From: Chitinophagales bacterium
GTDB lineage: Bacteria > Bacteroidota > Bacteroidia > Chitinophagales > Chitinophagaceae
Assembly (NCBI GenBank): GCA_030832085.1
Contig: JAURJU010000035.1
Coordinates: 1-34,132, forward strand
Length of the DNA stretch: 34,132 bases
Direction: 5' to 3'
Notes under the pieces: generated by a model
What the model was told of the DNA's origin: nothing
Databases searched by the model: none
What the model saw: only the letters and a program-made list of their open reading frames with translations
Position numbers and translations under genes: made by a program
Shown here: positions 21,642 through 30,074 of the stretch, piece after piece
Layout: every line of letters starts with the position of its first letter
Position numbering within the stretch: the first letter of the stretch is position 1

Positions 21642-22949
21642 CTATATATTTTTTAAAATCTCAACCGCCCTTGAGCGAAAAGCGGGATACTCCCAGCTGG
21701 TCAACTGGCTATTTTTCTGTTTTTTCATTAATTTTTTCAGTCTTTCAGGAACAACCGGTGAAATGCCAATGGCCTGTTCCACCACATCGGGGAATTTCAC
21801 GGGATCGGCTGTCCCCAATATGAATCCTTTTTGGGTTTCATTGTTTTCCAGGTGGTCTTGCAGTGCCTTGTAAGCAACAGCGGCATGAGGATCCAATATA
21901 TACCCTTTTGAGGCATGTACTTTTTGAATGGTTGCAGTGGTTGCTGCATCAGTGATGGAAACACTGCTGACGGTTTCTTTAATGGCTTGCCAGTTATTGT
22001 TGAACAATTCTAGGATACGGATGAAATTGCTGGGGTTTCCCACATCCATGGCATTTGATAGGGTGGGGATGGAATCCGTCGGGCAATATTGTCCTGTGTT
22101 CATATAGGAAGTGAACACTTCATTTGCGTTACAGGCTGCGATAAAATGTTCAACCGGTAATCCCGATTGTTTGGCCAGCAGTCCAGCGCAAAGATTCCCG
22201 AAGTTCCCACTAGGAACCGCAATGATTGGGTTGCTGTCAGCATCCCATTGTGCCAATCCCAATGCGTAATAAATTTGTTGGGGTAGCCACCTTGAAATAT
22301 TGATGGAATTGGATGAGGTCAGTAAAATGTTTTTCTTAAGGGCTTCATCTTGAAATGCCATTTTCACCAGCCGTTGGCAGTCGTCGAAATCACCCTCGAT
22401 TTCAAGCGCATGGATGTTTCCACCCAATGCTGTCAATTGTTTTTCCTGGACCGGACTTACCTTTCCTGAAGGGTACAAGACAATGACCGCTGTTCCAGGA
22501 ACATTGTAAAACGCATCAGCCACTGCTCCTCCGGTATCACCACTGGTCGCAACCAACACAACAATTTTTTGATGAAGGGTTTGCGCAAAGTAGCCCATGC
22601 ACCTGCTGAGAAACCTAGCACCCACATCCTTGAATGCCAAGGTGGGACCATGAAAAAGCTCAAGGCTGCTGATGCGTTCTTCGATGCGTCGAAGGGGGAA
22701 ATCAAATGAAAGTGTTTCTTCAACGATGGTAAAAAGTTCTTTGGTTGGGATGGCATCTCCCACATAGGGTTGCATGATGCCAATTCCAATGGATGCCTTT
22801 GAATGTTGTCTTAGTCCACGGATCAAACCATTGCTCCATACAGGGATTTTTTCGGGAAAATACAGCCCTCCATCCGGGGCTTGCCCTTCCAGAGTGGCTT
22901 GTCTAAAGTCTACAAAAGCATTCCTTTTTTTAAGGCTGAAATATCTCAT
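21642..22949 (-). CDS. thrC: Threonine synthase
   Basis: A PLP enzyme of 435 residues that converts O-phosphohomoserine to threonine, the last step of the pathway. It begins with MRYFSLKKRNAFVDFRQATLEGQAPDGGLYFPE, characteristic of the long (E. coli-type) threonine synthase. The PLP lysine is K107 in FHGPTLAFKDVG, the phosphate-binding loop appears in ATSGDTGGAVADAF, and SSNSINISRW and PSGNFGNL are also family motifs. It is the third gene of thrABC, starting 10 nt after thrB. No clear terminator is visible after it; an AT-rich 171-nt region separates it from the rhodopsin start on the same strand. Confidence 0.95.
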   Translation of the reverse strand: MRYFSLKKRNAFVDFRQATLEGQAPDGGLYFPEKIPVWSNGLIRGLRQHSKASIGIGIMQPYVGDAIPTKELFTIVEETLSFDFPLRRIEERISSLELFHGPTLAFKDVGARFLSRCMGYFAQTLHQKIVVLVATSGDTGGAVADAFYNVPGTAVIVLYPSGKVSPVQEKQLTALGGNIHALEIEGDFDDCQRLVKMAFQDEALKKNILLTSSNSINISRWLPQQIYYALGLAQWDADSNPIIAVPSGNFGNLCAGLLAKQSGLPVEHFIAACNANEVFTSYMNTGQYCPTDSIPTLSNAMDVGNPSNFIRILELFNNNWQAIKETVSSVSITDAATTATIQKVHASKGYILDPHAAVAYKALQDHLENNETQKGFILGTADPVKFPDVVEQAIGISPVVPERLKKLMKKQKNSQLTSWEYPAFRSRAVEILKNI

Positions 22950-22959
22950 GTGGCTTGAA

Positions 22960-23877
22960 TTATAAAGTTCTAATTCCTTCGCTGTTGAGCATGGTCACAT
23001 AGGTTTTATGCGCTATGCCGAGTCTTGTGTAGACCTTTTTCATTTCAGTTTCCACAGCTGCAGCAGTTTCCTTTTGTTTGCTCAACATAAAAATGGAAGG
23101 TCCGCTTCCTGAAATGCCTCCTCCAAGGGCACCTGCCGCTATACAATTCTGTTTCACTTCGTCAAATCCAGGGATCAAAATACTCCTGACCGGTTCAATG
23201 ATCACATCCTCCAGTGAGCGTCCTATCAGTGCATGGTCCCCCTGCATAAAACCGGCTACCAATCCTGCAATATTTCCCCATTGCTTGATGGCCTGTTTCA
23301 ACTGCACATCCTTTTTTAGGATTTGCCTTGCATCAGAAGTGCGTACTTCAATTTGTGGATGCACCACAGTAATGAACAGTTCTGGCGCAGAAAGCTTTAC
23401 AATGTCAAGGGGGTGTATCGACCGGATGAGTGTAACTCCTCCCAATAGACAAGGAGTGATGTTGTCTGCATGTTTTACTCCGCTGGCCACTTTTTCGCCA
23501 AACATGGCGAATCGGATGAGATCGTCTTTGCTGAAACAATTTCCCAGTAAGGCATTGGCTGCAAATACTGCTCCGGCGGCACTTGCAGCGCTTGAGCCCA
23601 AGCCACTTCCAGGTTTTATCTTTTTGTCAATGGTGAGTTTCCAGGAAGGAATTGAATCGAGTTCTTCCATCATTGCAAGCAAGGCCGCGCCCGCCACATT
23701 GTTCTCCGGATCAGTAGGAAGTCCATGCTCATCCAGGTGAAATATTTCCAATCCAGGCCTGTCGCCGGTTTCCAATGTCATGATATCATAGGGTTCTTCC
23801 AATGCAAGCCCAAGAATATCGAATCCACATACAAGGTTGGCAATGGTTGCTGGTGATGTAATGCTGATCTTGTTCAT
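22960..23877 (-). CDS. thrB: Homoserine kinase
   Basis: A GHMP-family kinase of 305 residues that phosphorylates homoserine with ATP. The N-terminus (ITSPATIANLVCGFDILGLAL) forms the first conserved segment, the ATP-binding loop is PGSGLGSSAASAAG (89-102), and the C-terminal GGGISGSGPSIFML is the third GHMP motif. It begins 3 nt after the thrA stop and is followed by thrC after 10 nt, so all three genes should share one mRNA. Confidence 0.96.
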   Translation of the reverse strand: MNKISITSPATIANLVCGFDILGLALEEPYDIMTLETGDRPGLEIFHLDEHGLPTDPENNVAGAALLAMMEELDSIPSWKLTIDKKIKPGSGLGSSAASAAGAVFAANALLGNCFSKDDLIRFAMFGEKVASGVKHADNITPCLLGGVTLIRSIHPLDIVKLSAPELFITVVHPQIEVRTSDARQILKKDVQLKQAIKQWGNIAGLVAGFMQGDHALIGRSLEDVIIEPVRSILIPGFDEVKQNCIAAGALGGGISGSGPSIFMLSKQKETAAAVETEMKKVYTRLGIAHKTYVTMLNSEGIRTL

Positions 23878-23880
23878 GTT

Positions 23881-26322
23881 TTAATTGTTGATGGTTCTCA
23901 ATGCATCCGCAAATACACCGCTTGCAGTTACTTCTGCACCAGCGCCAGCGCCTTTGATGACCAAGGGCTGTTGGGCATACCGGTCGGTATAAAACAATAC
24001 GATATTGTCCTTTCCGTACAAATGGTACATCTCACTTTCCGGCTTGATGTGCTGTAGACCTACGGAGGCCTTTCCGTTTTCAAGACAAGCCACAAATTTT
24101 AGTTTTGAATTGTTGCTGTTTGCCTTGTCCAGCAAGGATTTAAAGTGCTCCTCCTGGTATAGCATTTCCTTGTAAAAGTCTTCTACACCACCATTCATGC
24201 AACTTTCAGGTAAAAATCCGTTGCATTGGATATCATTCATTTCCATGGGGATGCCAGCTTCTCTTGCTAAAATCATGATTTTGCGCATGACATCCTTTCC
24301 GCTGAGGTCAAGGCGGGGGTCCGGTTCTGTGAACCCTTCATTTTGGGCATCTTTTACGACGGACGAAAAAGATTTTATCCCATCATAGTTGTTGAATACG
24401 TAATTAAGGGTGCCACTGAGTACGGCCTCTATCTTGTGGATGCGGTCGCCGCTTTTGATGATATCATTCAATGTTCCGATAACGGGGAGGGCTGCTCCTA
24501 CATTGGTTTCAAAAAGAAATTTGCAGTTATAGGACACCGCAAGATCTTTCAGTGTTTTATACTGCAAGAATGCATCGGAAGCAGCAATTTTGTTACAGGC
24601 CACCACAGACATTGATTTTTTCAAGATGCCTGCATAAAGGGATGGAATCAGCGCATTGGCCGTGATGTCCATCAGTACACTGTTTCGAAGGTTCAATGCA
24701 ATCATTTTTTCTGCGAAGGCCAATGGGTCAGCTGTTTCTGCTGCTGCCAATTGCTCCTGCCATTGGTGGAGGTCAATTCCCTCTTGATCAATTGTCATTT
24801 TTCTGCTGTTGCAGATTCCAACCACATTCATTTTTATCCTGTGCAATTGGGCAATTGTCTCTGTTTGTCTGCGGACTTGTTCAATCAGTTTTTTCCCGAC
24901 ATTTCCTGTGCCAACGATGAAAAGATTCAGTTCTTTTTTTGCGCCTTCAAAGAATGCCTCATGCAATACATTGATGGCCTTGATGCGATTGCCTGAACCA
25001 ATCACTGCTGAAATATTCCTTTCATTCGAACCCTGGGCAATGGCCAGCACGTTGATGCCATTTCTTCCAAGTGCGCTGAACATTCTGCCGCTGATGCCCG
25101 GGTGACTTTTCATGTTCTCTCCTACGAGTGCGACAATACTCGCATCCTCAGCAGTCTTGATGGGCTGAAGTATGCCGTTCACGATTTCAGTCTCAAATGA
25201 AGCTTGGAGCTTTTGAAGTGCATCCTTTACTGCATTGCCATGCACTGCCACGCAAATGGAGTGTTCCGATGAACCCTGTGAGATGAGCACAACATTGATG
25301 GAGGCGTCATTCAGGCTGGCAAATACCCTTTTTGCAAACCCCGGTACCCCAATCATGCCGCTGCCTTCAATGCTGATCAAGGCAACATTGTCAGTGGAAG
25401 AAATGCCTGTAATCATTTCTGTTTTGGGCGATACGCCATGGTGTATCAAAGTGTGGTTTCGATGCATCTCTTCAAGATGGCGGACCTGTATGGGAATGCT
25501 TTTCCGTATGGCTGTATTCAATGCAGATGGTGAAATTGCATTGTTTTCAAATTGGGTGAGTTCAATGGCTTCTTCATACGTGAGTTCTGGAATGACTTTT
25601 GCGTTTTTCACCCAGCGCGGGTCTGCGGTTGTGTACGCATAACCGGACGCCCAGATTTCCATTTCGCTTGCTTTCACAGCGCCAGCAATAAATGCGGCAG
25701 ACAGCTCTGCGCCCCCCTTCCCAAAATAAATGGTATTTCCTTTATGATCTCTTCCAGATCCTCCTGAAATAACATGGATACCCCAATGGGCGGTGCCCCA
25801 TTTTTCCTGAATGTTTTTTCTGGTTTCCCCCTCGTTGCTGACTATTGAACCATTGATCAGTTCTACCATCAGCAAGTCCCTGATGTCCGTCCATGTGGTG
25901 TTGCCCATTTTTTCATTTGTCGCAGATGCAAAAAGAAAAGAGGAAAGGAGAGATGCAAAATGGACAATTTCTTGGGCTGTTTTTTCTGGTAGCTCACCAA
26001 GCAATTGAATGCCCTTGCAAAGGTCCTCCAGCGCGTTGAACCTTTGTTTTACAAAGCTTAAAATGGCACTCTGTTGTGTGATCGGAATGATGGCCCTTGT
26101 AAGGTCCAGAAACTCCTTTTCCATCGTTGATATTCTTTCTGCGAACAGTTGTGATTGGTCGCGTGCTGAAATTGCAATATCCAGCAGTTCCTTTTCTGTT
26201 TGTGCAGACCCGGAAACAACAACAACCGGGGAGTCATTTTTTATTTGTTCAAGGTACCCGATGGCCTTGAAAAGCTTTTCAGGACTTGAAAGCATTCCGC
26301 CTTCAATTTTTATCAATTTCAT
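23881..26322 (-). CDS. thrA: Aspartokinase-homoserine dehydrogenase fusion with a degenerate kinase domain
   Basis: An 813-residue protein colinear with E. coli ThrA: kinase domain (about 1-290), two ACT domains (about 311-377 and 393-460), homoserine dehydrogenase (about 464-813). The dehydrogenase looks intact: GTGNVG (471-476), ACNK, FETNVGAALPVI, LSGTLNYVF and EPDPRLDLSGKDVMRK. The kinase motifs are eroded: KFGGTSV is KIEGGML (5-11), GRGGSDYSA is GKGGAELSA (201-209), WTDVDGVYTADP is WASGYAYTTADP (224-235), YFGAKVLHP is QFENNAISP (257-265), and the GExxS motif is not recognisable near 124-130. I infer dehydrogenase activity, with the kinase lost or strongly changed. The ATG at 26322 is preferred to an in-frame TTG at 26439 that overlaps the leader peptide. 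Confidence 0.88.
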   Translation of the reverse strand: MKLIKIEGGMLSSPEKLFKAIGYLEQIKNDSPVVVVSGSAQTEKELLDIAISARDQSQLFAERISTMEKEFLDLTRAIIPITQQSAILSFVKQRFNALEDLCKGIQLLGELPEKTAQEIVHFASLLSSFLFASATNEKMGNTTWTDIRDLLMVELINGSIVSNEGETRKNIQEKWGTAHWGIHVISGGSGRDHKGNTIYFGKGGAELSAAFIAGAVKASEMEIWASGYAYTTADPRWVKNAKVIPELTYEEAIELTQFENNAISPSALNTAIRKSIPIQVRHLEEMHRNHTLIHHGVSPKTEMITGISSTDNVALISIEGSGMIGVPGFAKRVFASLNDASINVVLISQGSSEHSICVAVHGNAVKDALQKLQASFETEIVNGILQPIKTAEDASIVALVGENMKSHPGISGRMFSALGRNGINVLAIAQGSNERNISAVIGSGNRIKAINVLHEAFFEGAKKELNLFIVGTGNVGKKLIEQVRRQTETIAQLHRIKMNVVGICNSRKMTIDQEGIDLHQWQEQLAAAETADPLAFAEKMIALNLRNSVLMDITANALIPSLYAGILKKSMSVVACNKIAASDAFLQYKTLKDLAVSYNCKFLFETNVGAALPVIGTLNDIIKSGDRIHKIEAVLSGTLNYVFNNYDGIKSFSSVVKDAQNEGFTEPDPRLDLSGKDVMRKIMILAREAGIPMEMNDIQCNGFLPESCMNGGVEDFYKEMLYQEEHFKSLLDKANSNNSKLKFVACLENGKASVGLQHIKPESEMYHLYGKDNIVLFYTDRYAQQPLVIKGAGAGAEVTASGVFADALRTINN

Positions 26323-26401
26323 GTCATGTGAATTGCAATGGTAATGGAAAGGAATTTCTTCCGTGTAATCAGCAGGTGCCCAATTGTAATATGAAATGTT
26401 C

Positions 26402-26418
26402 CAACCCTTAGCGGGTTG
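26402..26418 (-). promoter_or_regulatory. Hairpin enclosing the stop codon of the Thr leader
   Basis: On the minus strand CAACCC (26418-26413) pairs with GGGTTG (26407-26402) around loop GCTAA, which holds the leader stop TAA (26410-26408). No T tract follows, so it is not an ordinary intrinsic terminator. A ribosome at the end of the leader would melt it. A competing pairing exists between GTTGG (26405-26401) and CCAAC near the leader start. Confidence 0.5.
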
Positions 26419-26503
26419 TTGTAGTGAATGTGGTAGCAAATGCAGCGCAAGAAGCCATGGAAGCTTCTTTACAGGTAATGATATGTTGAACGTTGGCTGT
26501 CAT
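26408..26503 (-). CDS. thrL: Threonine-rich leader peptide upstream of thrABC
   Basis: A 31-codon frame in the 5' region of thrA. It encodes MTANVQHIITCKEASMASC then AAFATTFTTTTR, with eight Thr in total and six of the seven residues 24-30 Thr, just before the TAA. It begins 17 nt after a TAATTTTG promoter element, so its ATG is the first in the predicted mRNA. It resembles in design the E. coli thr leader, which also carries Thr and Ile runs. Charged tRNA-Thr supply would therefore set how far the ribosome moves. What differs is the absence of a terminator between it and thrA. The symbol is by analogy only. Confidence 0.72.
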   Translation of the reverse strand: MTANVQHIITCKEASMASCAAFATTFTTTTR

Positions 26504-26520
26504 TGCGTACTCAGATAGTA

Positions 26521-26552
26521 CAAAATTAAGCAATTCTCTTTGTTTGTTGAAA
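26521..26552 (-). promoter_or_regulatory. Promoter of the Thr leader and thrABC
   Basis: On the minus strand the -7 element TAATTTTG (26528-26521) is an exact TAnnTTTG match. TTTC (26552-26549), one change from TTTG, lies 20 nt upstream as a possible -33. The start site would fall about 10-13 nt before the leader ATG. Confidence 0.65.
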
Positions 26553-26604
26553 TTTATTTATTTTTACACCCCGATTGCCCCAGTTTCCACAATAAAATAA
26601 TGAT

Positions 26605-29178
26605 ATGAGCAGTAATTCATCTACTGAACTTGCAAAATTCAACAGCGAGGTGGGCATCAGATACCAGTTGTACAACAGCCTTTTCACTTCTCTCCCTTTT
26701 CACCGGATAGAAAAGACAGGGATTCTGCTCTCCCTGCTGCAGTCCAATTGTGAAGAAGGATTCAAGAAAAAAATGAGTCCTGTTCAGATCCTGAGTGATT
26801 TTTTTGAACGACATACAACATATACAACTGAGCAACAACAGATGGACCTTCTTTTTCGCTTTGTCCAATACGTTGAACGTCAAGTGGTGCTCTTTGATGC
26901 GCTCGAGGACGCAGCATTTCCACGGTTGAATGACCTCAAAGGCCTGGGAACACTCAAACATTTGGAAACCGAGGTGAGCCAACACAACAAGTCTGCGCAG
27001 CTCCAAAAAAAGCTAAAGGATTTTTCGGTGCGGCTTGTTCTTACTGCACACCCCACCCAATTTTATCCAGGTTCAGTCTTGGGTATCATCAATGACCTTT
27101 CCAAAGCCATTGCAGAAAACAACCTCAACCACATCAACATGTATTTGCAGCAACTTGGAAAGACCCCCTTTTTCAAGAAGCAAAAACCTACCCCATACGA
27201 TGAGGCAGTAAGCCTGATTTGGTATCTCGAAAATGTTTTTTACCCTGCCAGTGGCAGGATTGCTTCCACCATGCAGGCCCAGTTTCCAGATGGGTTTGAC
27301 AATGAAAATCCCGTGTTGAGGATGGGTTTTTGGCCTGGTGGAGACCGCGACGGCAATCCATTTGTTACCAGTGACATTACACTAAAAGTGGCAGATGCCT
27401 TGAGAGGAAGCATCATCAAGTGCTATTACCTTGATGTCAGAAAAATGAGAAGAAGATTGACTTTTGAGGGTGTTGAGCACAAATTGCAAGAGCTGGAAAA
27501 AAAGCTGTACAACAACATTTTTATACCCGGTTACAAGGCCGATCTTTCAAAATCCGATGTGCTGGATACCCTTTATGCCATAAGGGAAGTTATTGTTTTC
27601 AACCACAACGGACTTTTTTTGAACATGGTGGATGGATTGATCAACCGAGTGCACCTGTTTGGTCTTCACTTTGCCACATTGGACATCCGACAAGACAGTT
27701 CGGTTCATGCCCATGTAATGGAAGAAATCTGTAAGCGTGAGGGGCTGGGTGAATATGCATCCATGGACGAAGAGAAAAAAACTGTCTGGCTTTCCTCCCT
27801 TTCAATGCCAATTGATCTGGATGAAACAATGACTCCGATTACCAAAGAAACCATTGCGTCTGTCAAAGCCATCAAATTGATACAGGAGCAGAATGGTAAA
27901 CCCGGATCAGACCGGTACATCATCAGCCAGTGCAACAGTGCTGTTGACATCTTGGAGGTATTTGCTCTTTTTGTTTTTGGTGGATGGAAACGCGAAGCCA
28001 TTTCTGTTGACATCATTCCCCTGTTCGAGACGATTGGAGATCTCAAAAATGCTGCGGGTGTTATGCAACAGTTGTATGCTTTTCCCATGTACCGCGAACA
28101 CTTGAAGCGCCGGGGAAACCGCCAAACGGTGATGCTTGGGTTCAGCGACGGCACAAAAGATGGCGGCTACCTGATGGCCAATTACAGCATCTACAAGGCC
28201 AAACAAGAACTCACTGCAGTGTCTGCAAAATATTCCATAGATGTTGTATTTTTTGATGGAAGGGGTGGTCCGCCAGCCCGTGGTGGTGGAAAGACACACA
28301 AATTCTATGCTTCAATGGGCAGTGATATTTCCAACAAGGAAATTGAACTCACCGTTCAAGGCCAAACCGTAAGTTCCAATTTCGGAACGGTTGATGCCGC
28401 ACAATTCAACATTGAACAATTGATCAATGCCGGGATTGGAAACGCACTGTTCACCAGTGGAGCAAGCACCTTCAGCCAAAGTGAACAGGTGTTGATTCAG
28501 CAGTTGGCGGAAGAAAGTTTCTTGTCTTATTGTGCGTTGAAGAACCATCCTTTTTTCCTTGACTATCTTTCCCACGCGAGTCCGCTGCGTTTCTATTCAG
28601 AGACCAACATAGGAAGTCGTCCTGCAAAAAGGGGATCCAACGGCCAACTTTCCTTGCAGGATTTGCGTGCAATTCCTTTTGTTGGCGCATGGAGCCAGAT
28701 GAAACAAAATGTTACAGGATATTATGGTGTAGGCACTGCATTGAAACGAATGGAAGAAAAAGGGCAGATGAACGCACTCAAGGAACTCTACAAGCGATCC
28801 GCCTTCTTCAGGACCTTGATTGACAATTGTGAAATGGCCATGAAAAAATGTTTTTTTCCGTTGACTGCGTTTCTCGCCCATCATCCTAAATACGGAGAAC
28901 TTTGGAGAAGCATCGAAGGTGAATTTGAGCTGACCCAAAAATATATTCTCATGCTTTCCGGAAAAACAGATTTGATGTCGGACTATCCTGTTGAGCAGGT
29001 TTCCATTCAGACAAGGGAAAGGATTGTACTGCCCATTACGACCATACAGCAGTTTGCCATCACCAAGGTGAGGGAAATGGAAGAGCACAATCAACAATCT
29101 GAATTGAGAAAACGCTACGAGAAGCTGGTCATGCGCTGTTCCTTTGGCATCATCAATGCAGGAAGAAATTCTGCCTAG
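26605..29178 (+). CDS. ppc: Phosphoenolpyruvate carboxylase
   Basis: Carboxylates PEP with bicarbonate to oxaloacetate, replenishing the TCA cycle and supplying aspartate. It has 857 residues, near the usual 850-950. Catalytic landmarks: H149 in VLTAHPTQ, GGDRDGNPFVT (about 246-256), GFSDGTKDGGY, the mobile loop FDGRGGPPARGGGKTH (about 550-565), and a C-terminus INAGRNSA related to the canonical RNTG end. The TAHPTQ and GGPPARGGG forms differ slightly from the E. coli TAHPTE and GGSIGRGGAP. It is transcribed away from thrABC across a 101-nt leader-to-start interval; a -7-like TATTTTTA (26559-26566) lies upstream. Its stop overlaps that of the convergent yhhQ. Confidence 0.95.
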   Translation: MSSNSSTELAKFNSEVGIRYQLYNSLFTSLPFHRIEKTGILLSLLQSNCEEGFKKKMSPVQILSDFFERHTTYTTEQQQMDLLFRFVQYVERQVVLFDALEDAAFPRLNDLKGLGTLKHLETEVSQHNKSAQLQKKLKDFSVRLVLTAHPTQFYPGSVLGIINDLSKAIAENNLNHINMYLQQLGKTPFFKKQKPTPYDEAVSLIWYLENVFYPASGRIASTMQAQFPDGFDNENPVLRMGFWPGGDRDGNPFVTSDITLKVADALRGSIIKCYYLDVRKMRRRLTFEGVEHKLQELEKKLYNNIFIPGYKADLSKSDVLDTLYAIREVIVFNHNGLFLNMVDGLINRVHLFGLHFATLDIRQDSSVHAHVMEEICKREGLGEYASMDEEKKTVWLSSLSMPIDLDETMTPITKETIASVKAIKLIQEQNGKPGSDRYIISQCNSAVDILEVFALFVFGGWKREAISVDIIPLFETIGDLKNAAGVMQQLYAFPMYREHLKRRGNRQTVMLGFSDGTKDGGYLMANYSIYKAKQELTAVSAKYSIDVVFFDGRGGPPARGGGKTHKFYASMGSDISNKEIELTVQGQTVSSNFGTVDAAQFNIEQLINAGIGNALFTSGASTFSQSEQVLIQQLAEESFLSYCALKNHPFFLDYLSHASPLRFYSETNIGSRPAKRGSNGQLSLQDLRAIPFVGAWSQMKQNVTGYYGVGTALKRMEEKGQMNALKELYKRSAFFRTLIDNCEMAMKKCFFPLTAFLAHHPKYGELWRSIEGEFELTQKYILMLSGKTDLMSDYPVEQVSIQTRERIVLPITTIQQFAITKVREMEEHNQQSELRKRYEKLVMRCSFGIINAGRNSA

Positions 29179-29951
29179 GACTTCTCCAGTGCAGCCCTTT
29201 TCATTTCCGCTGCCTTTGATTTTCCAAGATAGTCCTCTATCAGGTTGTGTATGAGGTAAATCAATGGCGTACAGAGTATTGCCACGATGAACTTATAAAC
29301 ATATCCGGTAAGGCCAATGGCGGTGACACGTGGAAATGAGAATCCCAGGGAAAAGTACAGGTAGATGTAGGCCACGCAGAAAGTGTCTATCAATTGGGAT
29401 ATCAAAGTGGACAGTGTTGCCCTCATCCAAATGCCCTTTTCTCCAGTGATGGTTTTAATCTTTTTGAAAACGGAGGCATCCGCCATTTGTCCTACAAGAA
29501 AGGCGGTGAGTGATGCAAAAATGATGCTCATTCCTTGGCCGAGTACCTGGGCATATCCTGCCTGCATGTTTGGAACGCCCTTGTCTTTTTGCGATCCTAT
29601 CCAGTAATTGTCTGGCGCAAGATGAATGGCACCATAAAATACCAAGAATGCAAATCCGATGATCACTGCTGTTAACATCGATAAAAACCTGACGCCACGA
29701 AAGCCATAGTATTCATTGATGGTATCAGTCATGATGAAGACGATGGGCCAGGTCAGTGTGCCAGCAGAAAGGGTAAAACCCAAGCCACTTTCTCCCAGGA
29801 GTGTAAGGTTGGCTGGTGCCATTCCCAAGGTTTTTTCCAATGAAAAAAGCTTGACACCAACGACCTCAGCAATCAATGCATTCGCAATAAAAAAACCACC
29901 GAGAATGAGGAACAACCGGGTGGGCTTGTCTTTTATCATGGAGTGAATCAT
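29175..29951 (-). CDS. yhhQ: Queuosine precursor transporter, YhhQ/VUT family
   Basis: A polytopic inner-membrane protein of 258 residues with about six or seven helices. Recognisable family elements are NALIAEVVGVKLF near the first helix, MTDTINEYYGFRGVRFLSM, GQMADASVFKKIK and STLISQLIDTFCVAYIYL. The VUT family (YhhQ) imports preQ0 or preQ1 for tRNA queuosine synthesis. I prefer the ATG at 29951, about 18 nt downstream of a CCTTCG-type -7 region; ATG 29939 is also possible. A longer frame reaching 30026 would include the promoter. No queuosine gene or preQ1 riboswitch is visible nearby. Confidence 0.88.
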   Translation of the reverse strand: MIHSMIKDKPTRLFLILGGFFIANALIAEVVGVKLFSLEKTLGMAPANLTLLGESGLGFTLSAGTLTWPIVFIMTDTINEYYGFRGVRFLSMLTAVIIGFAFLVFYGAIHLAPDNYWIGSQKDKGVPNMQAGYAQVLGQGMSIIFASLTAFLVGQMADASVFKKIKTITGEKGIWMRATLSTLISQLIDTFCVAYIYLYFSLGFSFPRVTAIGLTGYVYKFIVAILCTPLIYLIHNLIEDYLGKSKAAEMKRAALEKS

Positions 29952-30074
29952 GGCATGCTGGTTTGTTACGAAGGTTATAAAAAAACGAAAAAATAAAAAA
30001 TCACAATTTTGTTGTTGCCCATCCAAACCTTGGTTTTGGCCCTTTTGCTAAAGATATCATTTTGTTTTTGCCAC

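Noticed and set aside
26323-26407. A riboswitch (for example SAM- or lysine-type) in the thrA leader
   Set aside because: None of the conserved core elements I know for those classes is visible, and the Thr-rich leader peptide explains the region better.
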